This document shows, one piece after another, positions 30,406 to 42,725 of a stretch of DNA of 64,000 nucleotides (position 1 is the stretch's first letter; each line of letters starts with the position of its first letter). The stretch lies in assembly GCF_030272615.1 (NCBI RefSeq), contig NC_081407.1, positions 439,423,213 to 439,487,212 of the forward strand, in the 5' to 3' direction. This DNA comes from Cryptomeria japonica. Lineage: Eukaryota > Streptophyta > Pinopsida > Cupressales > Cupressaceae. Under the pieces are notes generated by a model that worked only from the letters and a program-made list of their open reading frames with translations, had not been told where the DNA came from and searched no databases. The position numbers and the translations under genes are program-made.

Positions 30406-33400
30406 ATGATGAAGAGGGAAGGTCCTAAGTTCAATAGAGATAACTTCAAAATATGGAAGGACATAATGAAGATCTATATCAAGAGTTTGGGTGCTCAGCA
30501 CTAGAGCTATGTTGAGAATGTCTATGTAATCCCCATTGGCACTTTAACCAATGATCAAAAAAGAGAGATTTGAGAAAATGGGCAAGTTATGGAAGCCCTT
30601 ATTAGCAGTTTGTCCGATATTGAGTTCATTGATGTATAAGATAAGGACACTCCTAAGGATATATGGGACACACTGGAAACTATTTATGGTGGTGATAAGC
30701 ATGTCAAGCAAGCTAAGGAAGAGAGCCTTAGAGGAAAATTTGAAGACATGAGGATGGTTGAAGGTGAGACCATTCAACAATATGGCATAAGGATCAAGAC
30801 TGTTGTTAGAGATATCAAGAGCACTGGTGGAACAATTGAAGATGCCACCATTGTCAGTAAAGTTTTGAGAACATTGTTATCGGTCTATGCAATCAAAGTT
30901 GCTTCTATTCAGGAAATAAGCTCTATTGACAAAACCAAGGTATCCTTAGACTCTATCATTGCAAAATTGATTGCATATGAGTTGAATAGCTATGATGGTA
31001 GTGTTCAGAAGAATGAGTAAGCTTTTAGAGCATCTGTTGCACCAACCAGAAAAGGAAAAGAAGTAAGTACCAATTATGAATCCATGCAAAGTAGAGGTAT
31101 GGATGATGAAGAAATTCTGATGGAGTTTGAAGCTCTTCTTGCCAAGAGACTTCCTAAAGGCACTGGAAAATACAGAGGTAAGCCTCCTTTAAAATGTTTT
31201 TCCCGCAATAAGATAGGACATATAGTTGTTAACTGTCCTAACAATGATAATAAGGATAAACCAGGGAGGTTTAGAAAGTATAAAGGAGGAAATAGAAGAA
31301 ATTGTCTTGTTGCAGTGGATGAAGGGGTTACTGATGAAGAATCTAAGGATGAAGAGAATGAGGACATAGTGTTTGTAGCTATAAAGGAAGAAGTGTCTAA
31401 CAAGAAATCACTTGTCTCTTGAATTGACAACTCTAATGAGTGGATTATTGATAGTGGTTGTTCTCACCACATGACTAGTGATCGGGGAAAGTTTCTATCT
31501 CTAGAAGATTATGATGGAGGTGTTAGATTTGGCAATGATGCACCATGCTTGGTAAAAGGAAAAGGATCCATTTCACTGAATGGAAAGAGTGGTGTGGATG
31601 ATGTCTATTGGGTAGAAGGTCTTAAGAATAACATGTTGAGTGTTGCTCAGCTAAATGATAAAGGACTCATTCTAGAGTTCAAAGGTGGAATCTGCAGTAT
31701 AATTGGAAAGAGTGGTGAATTTATTGCCACTGGTAAGTAGACAAGAGGTAACTTGTTTCAGCTGAATGCCAAGATTCATAAGTGTCTGATGGCAAAATTT
31801 GATGACAGTTGGATATGGCATAGGAGACTTTGTCATATGAACTTTTATAATATTGTAAAGGCTAGTAAGATCAAGGCAGTAAGAGAATTGCCTTTGCTGA
31901 ACAAACTGGAGAATGCTTTATGTAGAGAATGTCAACTTGGGAAGATGTCTTCCTCAACTTTCAAAGGCAAGTCTTTTTCAGCAGAAAACTTACTTGGTCT
32001 TGTGCATACCGATTTGTGTGGTCCTATGAAAACTAGAAGTATTCAGGGAGATAGGTATTTCATGATTCTTACTGATGACTGCTCAAGAATGATGTGGGTC
32101 ACATTCTTGAAAGACAAGTTTGAGGCATTTGGAAAATTCAAAGCCTTCAGAACATTAGTAGAGAAGGAAAATGGTTAAAAGATAAAATGCCTAAGAACTG
32201 ATCAAGGAGGTGAATTCACTTCTGATGAATTCAACAAGTACTATGAAGATAGTGGTATCAAGAGGCATTTGTCTACCCCAAGGACACCACAATAGAATGG
32301 CATAGCAGAAAGGAATAACAAGACTATAGTTGAAGCGGCCAAAACAATGTTGATCCAAGGAAAGGTTGCTCACACTTTTTGGAGAGAAGAGTGAGCACTG
32401 TAGTCTATACTATGAACCGGGTACTCATCAAGAAAGGTAAAAATAAAACCCCTTATGAGTATTGGACTAGAAAGACTCCCACTATGAGTTATTTTAAAGT
32501 ATTTGGTAGTAAGTGTTACATCAAGAGAGGTGAGCATCTGAGCAAGTTTGATGCTAAATGTGATGAAGGAATATTTCTAGGATATTCCACTAAGAGAAAA
32601 ACTCTCAAATGCTACAAATAATAGGACTCAAAAAATTGTTGAGAGTATCAATGTCAGGGTTGATGAATCCCTTGAGGAGCCCGAGGAAACCTCCAGCGAG
32701 AAAGTGGAAGATGAACTGGGTATAGCCTTCTGGGAACGGGTTAAGAAAGAAACAAGTAAAGACCTCAGTGTTTCTGTACTAGTAGAAGTTGTAGAAGAAG
32801 AAGTGAAGAAGAAGAGGAGAAGAAAGAAGAACCAGCTAGAGTCATTCCTAGATATGTGAAACTACATCATGATCCGAAGAATATCATGGGAGATAAAGAT
32901 GCAGGGATACTCACAAGAAGAAAGGTGAAAGAAAACTCTTGCATGATTTCTGAATTGGAGCCCAAGATTTCCAAAGAAGCACTTACAGATGAAGACTAGA
33001 GTAAGGAAATGGAAGAGGAGCTAGACCAGATAGAAAAGAATGCAACATGGTCCTTGGTACCCAGACCAGAACACAAGAATGTCATGGGTACCAAATGGGT
33101 CTTTAGGAATAAGCTAAATGAAGAACGCACAGTTGTGAGGAACAAGGTAAGACTTTTATGCAAGGGTAATGCTTAGGAAGAGGGATAAGACTACAGAGAA
33201 AACTTTTCTCCTATGGCTAGACTGGAAGGTGTCTGAATGCTACTTGCATTTTCAGCATTCAAGGGATTTAAGGTATACTAGATGTATGTGAAGTCTGCAT
33301 TCTTGAATGGAATCCTAGAAGAAGAAGTGTATATTGAGAAACCGAATGGGTTTTCATTATCAGAAGATAGTAACATGGTGTGTAGATTACACAAGGCCTT

Positions 33401-34493
33401 GTGTGGATTGAAACAAGCACCAAGGGCATGGTATGAAAGGTTACATTCTCATCTTGTGAAAATAGGATTTCAGAGAACAAGTGAGGACATTAACATATAC
33501 CTGAAATATGAAGGTGATCAGATTTTGATCTATGAAGTATTTGTAGATGACATAATCTTTGGAGGAGATGATAAAATGAGTTATTCTTTTGTAGATGAAA
33601 TGAAGAAAGAGTTTGAGATGTCTCTGATTGGAGAGATAAATTTCTTCATTGGTTTATAGATTTAGCAAATGAAAGAGGGTATCTTTATTACCCAGTCCAA
33701 GTATGTCAGAGAGGTATTGAAGACCTTTGGCATGGAGGAGAGCAAACCGGTTGGTACACTGATGGTGACCAGCTATAAACTGACTAAGGAAGATGATTCA
33801 GCGTTGGTGAATGAGAAGGAATATCGTTCAATGATCAGTAAGCTGCACTATGTGGTGCATAATAGACTAGATATTGCTCATGTAGTGGGCATAGTAGCTC
33901 GTTTTCAGAAAAGTCCAAGAGAATCCCACTTGGTAGCAGTCAAGAGGATTCTTAGATACCTGAAAGGGACTGTTGACTATGGATTGTGGTATCCATACAA
34001 TGGTGATTTTAATTTCAAAGTGTTTACCGATGTAGATTGGGTAGGTAATGTGGACGACCAAAAGAGCACAACCGGTGGAACGTTCTTTCTTGGTGGAAGA
34101 CTAGTCTCCTGGATAAGTAAAAAGCAGAGCTATATTTCTTAGTCTACAGCTGAAGCAGAATATGTGATAGTATTTATGAACTACACTCAAGTAATCTGGA
34201 CGAAGCATGTATTGGATGGCTTCAAAGTACCTATATCTAAACCAGTGAGTATATTTTGTGACAATACTAGTGCAATCAATATTTCAAAGAATCTGGTATT
34301 GCATGCTAGAACTAAGCACATTGAGCTCAAGTATCATTTCTTGAGAGAGAAGGTTCAAAATAGAGAGGTCGTATTACAACATGTTTCTAGTAAGGAGCAG
34401 CTAGTAGACATATTCACTAAGCCCTTACCGAAGACTACATTTACCTATTTGAGAGGTGAATTAGGGGTTTTTCCCCTTCATGAAGTAAACTAA
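30406..34493 (+). pseudogene. COP-F gag-pol polyprotein (stops and frameshifts)
   Basis: Starts 'MMKREGPKFNRDNFKIWKD', the copia Gag N terminus, at the ATG pair 30406-30411. Gag continues 'KQAKEESLRGKFEDMRMVEG'; the zinc knuckle is damaged ('CFSRNKIGHIVVNC', second Cys to Arg). Protease 'WIIDSGCSHHMTSD' is intact in sequence. Integrase: 'WHRRLCHMNF', 'CRECQLGKMS', 'HTDLCGPMKT', 'LTDDCSRMMWVTFLKDK'. A 1-bp loss near 32390 ('TFWREE*') shifts the frame, and 32625-33280 holds several more changes. RT: '[20 protein letters not shown]', '[13 protein letters not shown]', '[12 protein letters not shown]'. RNase H: 'DVDWVGNVDDQKSTTGGTFF', 'IFCDNTSAINISKN'. It ends 'GVFPLHEVN' plus TAA. A sister of COP-J. 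Confidence 0.93.
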
Positions 34494-34627
34494 AGATGTG
34501 TGCTCCACATCAGTTAGCTATTACAGTGACAAATCTTTTAGGATTGATGTGTTGAAGGATGCTACTCCATAGGGGGAGCAACATAGTGGATTATGGAAGC
34601 TTATGCCTCCACTTTGGCATTGTTGTC

Positions 34628-34752
34628 AAAGGGGGAGAAGATATATGATAGGGGAGAAGATATCTGATGAAGTTATTTTAGATGCACTGGTCTATGATGT
34701 ATATAATTGCAATGCTACACTAAGTATTGACATCAATGCCAAAGGCAGAGAT
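34628..34752 (+). other. COP-F double polypurine tract
   Basis: TTGTCAAAGGGGGAGAAGAT (upstream, 34628-34640) and AAAGGCAGAGAT (34741-34752) abutting the 3' LTR. A third purine run, TAGGGGGAGCAACAT, lies at about 34569-34583. Confidence 0.75.
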
Positions 34753-36144
34753 TGTTGGCATATGATGATAATATATGTCATTGATGTCAATAAGTACAGG
34801 TCAACCGGTATGAAGATTGGGAAGAAGTTGTTATTCATGATCAAGTTGGAGAACCGGTATGAAGAGATGTAGTGAACCAATATCAAGGGTTTCACTAAGT
34901 GTGATTATCGGTTGGTAGTCTTAGCTCTATGGTTTCTGGTTTGGCAATCTAGTTTGTGTGATGGAACCGGTGATATTCTGTGATGAGTTAGCTAAGAAAT
35001 AAGGATGAGATCAAGATGCCATGTCAATTTTGTGCATGAGAAGATTGACTGCATTAAATGTCTACCTCGGGAATGAACATTCTTCTTAGCGGTATGAGAA
35101 GAAAGCATGATGGGTTATTGATTTCTATGTGCGGTGAAGAATGGATGATGCAAAATGACTTTTGATTTGTTTGAGATTGTTTCATTCTATGAAAAGTGTT
35201 TGGACAGTCAGGATTGGACTACTTGTAATTATAAACCTAAGATGCTTAGGGTTTAGGGTTTGTGTTACCGACCTAATTCTTGTCTATAAGGTCGATGATG
35301 TTTGTTATTGTAAGTTGTTGGCAAAAGTTGTGTATGTATCCAAGTGATGAGATACTTGCCAGACTAGTGAGTGAAAACTGCAGAGTGTGATTGCAGAGTA
35401 GAGGAACTGAAAAGGATCTACTTTAGCATATAGTGTTGTTATCAGATCAGAGTTTTACCTGTTGTCTTCTAACCATTTCAATAGAAGGAAAATCCCTTTG
35501 TTGGGTAGCTTTAACAGGCTTATTGTAAATCCTCTAACCAGGTGACTCAAGTTCATTGAGTTATTTAAATTCTCTAGCATGGTAACCTTTAATAGGGTTT
35601 CAACCTTTAACAGTGTATATAGCCATCCCTTAACTGGGCGATCTTTAACAAGATCGGTTTGCAGAAGAACCTTATTGTAAAGTCTTTAACCGGACTAGGT
35701 TCCTAACAGAGTGAGCTTCAAAAGAGTTCAAAACAAGCTTGTGGGTATTCATCCCCACCGTGGTTTTTCCCATTTGGGTTTCCATGTGAAAAATCTGTGT
35801 GTCATGAGTTGTGCATTTTTCATGTGATGATTAAGCATTCTTTGTTTAATTGATTATGCATGCAGAGCTAATGGGCATGGTATTGTTGATACAACACATG
35901 CATATGTTTATGGGTGAAGTAGTTATCAAGTATTGAATGATATTTGAAGTATTCAGTTTTACAGGTTTATGTTGGCTGAAGTCTTACTGTTTTTAATTGG
36001 TATTTCCATGATTAAGTTCAGTAATGAAGACAACAGGTTAGCATTGTTTTAACTTGATAAGTTGCAGAGAAGTTTTTGTATGTACTGATTAACCCCCCCC
36101 CCCCACCCCCTCTCAGTACCAGTTAGGGTATTTATTATTCATCA
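34753..36144 (+). repeat. COP-F 3' LTR
   Basis: Starts TGTTGGCATATGATG and ends TTATTATTCATCA; aligns along its length with 28909-30334, with a shorter stretch around 35030 ('gtgcatgagaagattgac') accounting for the size difference. C-run at 36091-36103. Confidence 0.93.
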
Positions 36145-36149
36145 GCACA

Positions 36150-38330
36150 ATCATCTGACCATGTGATATGCCGATGGAATGAAATACCCCTACTAGTCAA
36201 ATTATAGTAGAACATATGAAAGAAACCTTACACAAATTCTATAGAATGTGTGTGATCATGATTGATATAGAAATGATACTCCCTCAATATATTTTTGTTA
36301 TCATCTATACTATTACTAGCATGAATGAATGTTATATGCACAAATATAGCAACTTGAGTGGAGTTGTAATACTAGGATTGCACCTCATCCTATGGCTTTA
36401 GTGTGGAGTTTTTTGCAAATAAAACAAATGAAATGATGGTATCAAGTGTAAATGTGTCCTTGCATAGCTTTAATTGCAAGTCCAACCATTGAGCTCTATG
36501 GGTATGCCTTGCATACTCATAAAATATATTCTCATGAAAAAATGCCCATAAACTAATACAATGGAATCTTTTCAATGACAAATTCACACCTTTTTGTTTC
36601 TTTACTATCTTTTAGACTATAGGTCATTGTCTTATATTTTCCAAATTCCACTAGTTCATTCCCAGTAACATGTGTAATCTCCATATGTTCACACATTGGC
36701 AAATTTTACAAGTCATCGCAATGAACACATGTGCCATCCAAGCATACTTTATTGTGAAATTGTTGACCATCAACTCTTTCACATAAAATGGTAGATATGA
36801 AACCCCTTGAAGATCTAGGTGGAGCCTTTATGTTAGGTTTTTGCAAAATTTTATTAGTATGCAAATCTACACATATAAGTTGATAAAAATCATAATGATT
36901 AGAAAATTCAATATGTACTCTACAAAAAAGTTGTGTATGTGATTTATTTTGACATAAAAAGGCTACCATTTCAAAAAACTTTGACATTTTTTAATATAAG
37001 GATACATTTCTATAAACTTGTCAAAAAATTGTGTTTGAGTCATATCCAAAAAACACTTCAGATGTGGACCACAAATTTGACTACCAATTATCCTCCTTAC
37101 AACATCTCTTTGATTAGGAGAGACCCTTGTGTTATTCTTCCAAAATTCTTCAATTGAGGATCTCAAGGCTTCAACCATTGCTTTATCTTTTCATGATAGT
37201 CTACAAGAGAATGCCCATAATTCTTTGACATTTGGATCCTCAACTCTTTCACACCTTCCCTTGACTCTCATTAGATATTTTCTATTTATTTTCATTTCTT
37301 TACTTGTCTTTATAATGAGCCAAGATTTCTTGGTTTAAGTGCTTACTATTGTTGATGTGAGGACACATCATGTGATATTGTTATCTTTCGTGTGTGATGT
37401 AAAACCAACAACTCTCATAGGAACTCATTAAATTCTTTGCAATTGATTTCTCACTTGAATCATCTGATGCTCTTAGCCCAAGAATCTTCATGATGGGCCT
37501 AAATTTCATATTTCTCATCATTTCAACAAATAGTTGATATCTTTTAGTCTCATTTAACTTCTAAAAATACAATCTTTAAATTTGGTTAGCATATCTTTGA
37601 CAAGTATACTTTGGAATCTTATCAATCATTGGTTGCAAAGTATTAGTATCAATATCAACCAAATACTTAGGCTTTCTATGCAAAACTCTAGGAGGTTCTC
37701 TCAAAGTTTGAGTTGCCTCAATATTTGGAATTTTAACAACATTAGGGATAAATGGTATACCTTCAACTGGAGATACAAATTATGACTTATTTTGAAATTG
37801 AGATGTACTTGAAATGTGACATGTTGTAGAAGGTGTTCCTTCAACTTTAAATGTGAGAGATGGTCTGCCTTCAACTTGAGATGTAAGAGATGGTGTGCCT
37901 CCAACTTGAAATGTGAGAGATGGTGTGCCTTCAACTTGATATGTGAGATATGATGTGCCTTCAACTTGAGATGTGAGAGATAGTGTTCCTTCAACTTGAG
38001 ATGTGAGAGATGGAATGCCTTGAACTTGATATGTGAGAGATGGTGTTCCTTCAACTTGAGATGTGCTAAATGATGTGCTCTCAACCTTGGACATCAATTG
38101 TCTCTTTGTATAGTGGTTTTACATTCATTCTCTTTTTTTTTCCAATTCCATATCTCTCTTATATTGTTGTGAGGTTTCACGTTCTTCTTGAATTGGCATG
38201 TCTTCTTCTATGGTGCTCAATTTCCTTCATTCACAAAGTTGCCTCATATTGTCTCTTTTCTTTGCATTCTTAGCTTCATGCTCTTCCCATGATATCTTTT
38301 GTCATATTTTCCTCAATATAATGGTGATTT
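36150..38330 (-). pseudogene. Relic P, N-terminal and central part
   Basis: Minus strand from about 38330: a charged segment 'EEHEAKNAKKRDNMRQL' and 'RDMELEKKRE', then eight 10-residue repeats like 'EGTPSLTSQV', then 'EPPRVLHRKPKYLVDIDTN', 'KRYQLFVEMMRNMKFRPIMK', 'GRCERVEDPNVKELWAFSCR', 'NTRVSPNQRDVVRRIIGSQ', 'CRVHIEFSNHYDFYQLICVD', 'RGFISTILCERVDG', 'CLDGTCVHCDDL' (a CxxxxCxxC cluster), 'YARHTHRAQWLDLQLKLC' and finally 'WSDDC' just before COP-F. Stops (about a dozen) and frame changes near 36970 and 36600 make it a pseudogene. The order continues at 28903. I do not recognise a named function; a DNA-transposon or domesticated transposase origin is possible. The annotated span is approximate. 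Confidence 0.6.
37831..38070 (-). repeat. Coding minisatellite: eight exact-length 30-bp units in relic P
   Basis: Units of exactly 30 bp start at 37831, 37861 and every 30 bp to 38041, each close to TGGTGTGCCTTCAACTTGAG ATGTGAGAGA on the plus strand. On the minus strand each gives ten residues like 'EGTPSLTSQV'. A ninth partial unit follows to about 38090. The minus frame at 37701-38084 (His/Leu-rich) is the same repeat in another frame. Confidence 0.95.
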
Positions 38331-38400
38331 ATAAATGTACATGCACAAATAAGACAATTCAATTAGTTTATAAATAGAGAGAGATAGACGAGTAGGAAGG

Positions 38401-38611
38401 GTAGTCCCAATGAATTTATGACTATCCTACATTCATTATGACTTCCATATTGAAGTTAAGACAACATACATTAATTTATTATTGTCCCACATTCATTAGG
38501 ACTTCCATCATAAGTTATGACAATCCTAATGAAGTTAGGATAGTCCTAATAAATTTTGGGTAGTTGTGATGAATGTAGGACACTCATAACTTCATTGGGA
38601 AAGTCCTAACA
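38401..38611. repeat. Fold-back (MITE-like) element, about 210 bp
   Basis: The left arm GTCCCAATGAATTTATGACT (from 38404) pairs with the reverse complement of the right arm ending at 38602 (TCCCAATGAAGTTATGAGTG), and the match extends on through TCCTACATTCAT over about 36 bp with roughly five mismatches. The interior holds further inverted copies of 'tgacaatcctaatgaagttaggatagtc'. No coding potential. Flanking target duplications are not clear to me. Confidence 0.6.
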
Positions 38612-39176
38612 ATAAAGATACTAAACTCTAACGATGAAAAGGGAAGCTAATATTGAATTGAAAAGGATGTTGAATATAATACTGATTCCATTTTTTAGTA
38701 CTTATTACCATGCATTTATCATCATTCTAATTTTGAGTTAATGGATGGTGCATACATTTCTTTATGCTAAGCTATTTTTTGTTTTTAATTTCAGATTATG
38801 TTTCAAACCAAGTTTTGCTTGTTTCTTTTTATTGTGGAAGTTAAAATTTGGATTTATCATCATGTCAATGGAAACAAGCTTATAGAAAACTGATAAACAA
38901 ATAACAATATATGAAATTAAGTTATGACTACCAAGATTGCTAAAGTTATGACATAACTGGAAAGATGTGATGAAGGTGGTCTTATTGACATATACACTAA
39001 TTGGATTATTATTTTATTGATGTAGTTATTGTATATTATGAAATAACCAAAAAAAAATTCATAATAAACATTTTAGTTATAAAAACATGAGAAAATTACC
39101 TCATATAATAAAAATCACTCAAAAAACTTCAAATTTTTGTCTTCTACGTTGTCTCACCAACAAAAAGGTGGTGATG
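38612..39176. other. AT-rich spacer, no gene seen
   Basis: No frame or repeat that I recognise. It ends at the start of the COP-G LTR. Confidence 0.6.
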
Positions 39177-40083
39177 TGTTAGCATTTATTCATGTGTTGT
39201 CATTGATGTCAAATCCTTAGGTCCAGATTAAGTTTGGATGTGGTATGATGTGGCATGAGTGTTTACTTTAGGCATATCATGCAATTGATGGTTTCCCAGT
39301 TTCATTGGATGCATTTGGTATCTCGATAGATGTTTATTTGTATTATCTTTGGGTCTGATGTGATCTGGAGCTCGAGGCCTTAGACTAGATATTGAGGATA
39401 TAATGTGCAGAAATGTTTTAGGTTTGTCTTTGGTATTGGATGTAGTGTATTGATTCATTTGAGGAGGAGCGATATGATATGGTTCACTTTTCATTCCTTA
39501 CCACCACTGAAATGTTTAGTGGAAACCTATTTTGATCTCTGTCTTAGCTAACATTGATATTTATAATTTCTAGAGAGTATATATAGGAGTTTGATTTTAT
39601 GTTTTCATATATGGCTTTTTGTGTTGCAGACATGCGAGATTGAAGAAATCTAGTGATTGCATGAAATATTTACTGGAAGGAGATCCAACAGTATAGACTA
39701 TGTTTTACTTGTGGTGGATTATTTTTGTCTTTCTTTCTTCTTTGGCAGTGAGCCCATCTGTAATTGGCAGTGAACCTTTCCTTATTTGGCAATGAGCCTT
39801 TCAAGATAGTGAGCCCACCTGTAGTGAGCACATTGGCAGTGAGCCACCCATTGTAAAAATCACCTTAACTAGTGTTCATATATTGAGAATTAGCATTCTT
39901 CATGGTTTTTCCCTTCGTGGGTTTTCCATGTAAATTTTGGTCTCTTGTGTTTGACCTAGCTTTTGCATGCACTTCTTAATTCTGCTCAATATTCCAGATC
40001 TATGCATTAAAGTTAAAATTGATAAATTTGTTGTCAACTGATTCACCCCTCCTTCTCTATTTCCTGGATATTCATATTCAACA
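39177..40083 (+). repeat. COP-G 5' LTR (907 bp) and following primer-binding site
   Basis: Starts TGTTAGCATTTATTCATGTG with 'gttgtcattgatgtcaaatcc', has 'catggtttttcccttcgtgggttttccatgtaaa' (about 39900-39933) and ends 'ctgattcacccctccttctc...attcaaca'. The primer-binding site ATTGGTATTAGAGTCATGG follows at 40084-40102. No second LTR is seen in the window. Confidence 0.82.
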
Positions 40084-40146
40084 ATTGGTATTAGAGTCAT
40101 GGTTCCTTGGTATAGAGCTTAACCATTTAAGGTGGATCCTAATCCA

Positions 40147-41357
40147 ATGGCACACAAGTTATACATTCCTATCTTTGAAGGATTTGATTATAGTTTTGGA
40201 AAGTGAAGATGAGAGGTTACTTGGTTTCTTTGGGTTACAATAATTGGAAGGTAGTAGAGACTAAGCATGTTCTTCTGACAAATGGACTTAATACTCCAGA
40301 TGAGATTCAAGATTATGAAGAGAATGAAAAATAAAGGCATGCTATATTTAGTGCATTATCTAAAACTGAACTAACCAAGGTTATCTCTTTGAATACCACT
40401 TAAATAAAGTCTAGTAGAAGTTAAAAGACATCTATGAAGGGAATGAGGGAGTCAAGCTAACAAAGAGATTAACTGCTAAGAGAAGATATGAAAACCTGAG
40501 GATGGAAGGAGAGGATATTGTGAGCTACTTTGAGAAGGTTGATACCATTGTGAATGAGATTAGAGATCTTGAAGGCACTTTGAGTGATGAAGATGTGTCT
40601 GACAAGATTCTAATGACTCTACCAGTAAGCTATAGTGACAAGATCTCTACAATTGAAGAAACTTATGATCCAAAGAAGTTGACCAAAGAGCAACTATTTG
40701 ATACCCTAACTGCATTTGAATTAAGAAAATTTAAAAAGGACAAAGATAAGTTAGAGATTTCATTCAAAGCATCTGAAGATAGTTTGGATGATGAGGAAAG
40801 TCTGGATAAGGTAGAAGAAAAATTTGTAAGGAAATTAAAGAAAGGCACTGGCAAATACAAAGGTATGTTACCCTTTAAATGTTATAGATGTTGTAATATT
40901 GGTCATATTGCAACTAGATATCCACAAAAGGGAAATAGACAAAAGTTTAAGGAAGATAAGGAGAAGTTCAATAAGAAGGTATATTATGTTAAAGATGATG
41001 TTGGCATTTCAAATGATGAATTGGATTATGAGGAGGGTGATTGTTTGTTTTTGGTAGAAAAGGATGTTCCTAAGTATGTGTTGGTTCCTAAAACGGACGA
41101 TGGGTTTACACTACTTACAGGGAAGAGACCAAGCTGATTTCCTCCAAATATCTATGAAGAGCCACCTCCAACTATCAATATCTGTTAGGCTTGGACCAAC
41201 AATAACAAGGACATAAAGTCCTTTTGCGCTTTAGGCTCTACAGAACCAGGGAGGGTGATCCCTTAAGTAAGATATCCTGCTCAGGAACTTACTGAAACAA
41301 AGTAGATTATCTCATAATCTGACCCAATAGAAAGGGAGAATGCTCAAGGATGGCAAA
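40147..41357 (+). pseudogene. COP-G gag (broken), interrupted by element H
   Basis: Starts 'MAHKLYIPIFEGFDY', then a frame change to 'MRGYLVSLGYNNWKVVE'. The main open part (40502-41137) reads 'MEGEDIVSYFEKVDTIVNEI', 'LPVSYSDKISTIEETYD', 'QLFDTLTAFELRKFKKDKDK', a damaged zinc knuckle 'CYRCCNIGHIATRYP' (final Cys to Tyr) and an acidic tail. The same frame continues past the TGA at 41138 as 'FPPNIYEEPPPTINIC', 'NNNKDIKSFCALGSTEPGRV' and 'SDPIERENAQGWQ' with stops at Gln-like positions. A copia-type Gag followed by an unusual segment that I cannot match to copia protease. Confidence 0.75.
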
Positions 41358-42474
41358 TGTAGGGTCCACACTTTACTTGACTTGTTTTGACTAGAGTTGA
41401 CTTTTAATTCATGCGTGATAGACATTATTGGGCATAGGCTATTTCAAATGATTTATATGATGTTGATACTATCATTATTGATCGTGTGATTTATCAGACA
41501 CTGTATACTTATTATATGATTCACTATTGAAATACTATATTGATCATGTGATTTGATGAGCATAAGTGCTGATGGATTTTACATGCCTTACTATAATCAT
41601 GAATTATACTAATCATGCACTTGATGATATTTTTATGTACCGACCATATTTATGATTATCTATGATGAGTTGATCTTATGGTGTGTTTGATTGTTGTATG
41701 ACCATCTTCGGGATAGAGACAATTCCACATCACTCATTGTGAGTGGGATGTGTCATTGCGATTCTCTAACCCTTGTCTGTTATAATATATATATGCATAT
41801 GTTGTATCGTTGCTTTGTGGATGCAGGATTTGCAGGTACCAGACACCGATTCCACCTAGCTCCACAGGTTTGAGTGTGTCTTTAAATCCCAATGGTATGT
41901 GTTTTAGAGTTGACACAGGTTCCCCTCACATATTCTAGGTCTAAGTTGTTCACTGTGAGTCATCAATGTCTTGGTGCAAGTCGCCATGTCAGTTAGTAAG
42001 CTTGATCTCTTCTGTGCTGTGAGTATGTTAGTATTGGTTGGTTAATCCTATTGTGTTGAGGCTGATTGATTATTGATGCGAGATTAAATAGTTAATAATA
42101 TTTATTTTAATTATTTTGATTAATAGCGATTTGATTATTTGGTTATCTAATATTTAATTTAATTTATTGGATCATTGCCTTTTGCGTATTTAATTATTTG
42201 ATATTTAAAATATTTATTTATTTTAATGATGATTTAATATTTATTGTTTAGCTTATGTTGTGATTTTGTATTTATTTATAATTTGACTTTTTAATGGTAT
42301 TTAATTGTTTATTTATTTATTTAATCACCTATGGTTTAATATCTATTTGGTATTTAATGTTTATTTGGTTCTTTAATTCATTTATGAGCCTTTGGATTAT
42401 TTAATTTAATTCCCCCATTTGATTTATATAATTGTGGCTCATGTTTTATTATTAGACTCTTATATTAAGTGGGT

Positions 42475-42487
42475 TGTATAAATTCCC
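42475..42487 (+). promoter_or_regulatory. Candidate TATA box in element H
   Basis: GTATAAATTCCC follows 'tatattaagtgggtt' in the left part of H, in the expected place for an LTR promoter. Position and sequence only. Confidence 0.3.
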
Positions 42488-42725
42488 TTTATAATAAAAT
42501 AATAAAACATTCCCACCCAATTGTAAAAGCATGATTTATATTTATCTTACCTACCCTCTTCTTTTATTGGTTGAAATTAAAAAGGAGGTAAAATTATATT
42601 ATATGGTTAGGTTGATAAAATTTATTATAGATTGGAATATTTTGATTGGTCAAGATTGAGGCTAGGGTTTTTGGTTAATGTTTGTCTTTTTATTTTCTTT
42701 CCTGTGAAGTTTTTGGGGTTGGCTT

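Larger units (their letters stand above)
28909..36144 (+). mobile_element. COP-F: Ty1/copia element (7.2 kb) inside relic P
   Basis: LTRs of 1,426 and 1,392 bp, primer-binding site at 30335, gag-pol on the plus strand and polypurine tract at 34741-34752. Flanks are ACACA (28904-28908) and GCACA (36145-36149), a target duplication with one change. It splits relic P between 'WSDDC' and the downstream 'FKN'. Confidence 0.93.

Noticed and set aside
37701-38084. A 127-codon His/Leu-rich repeat protein
   Set aside because: Another frame of the 30-bp repeat of relic P; the neighbouring frame joins the conserved downstream blocks, this one does not.
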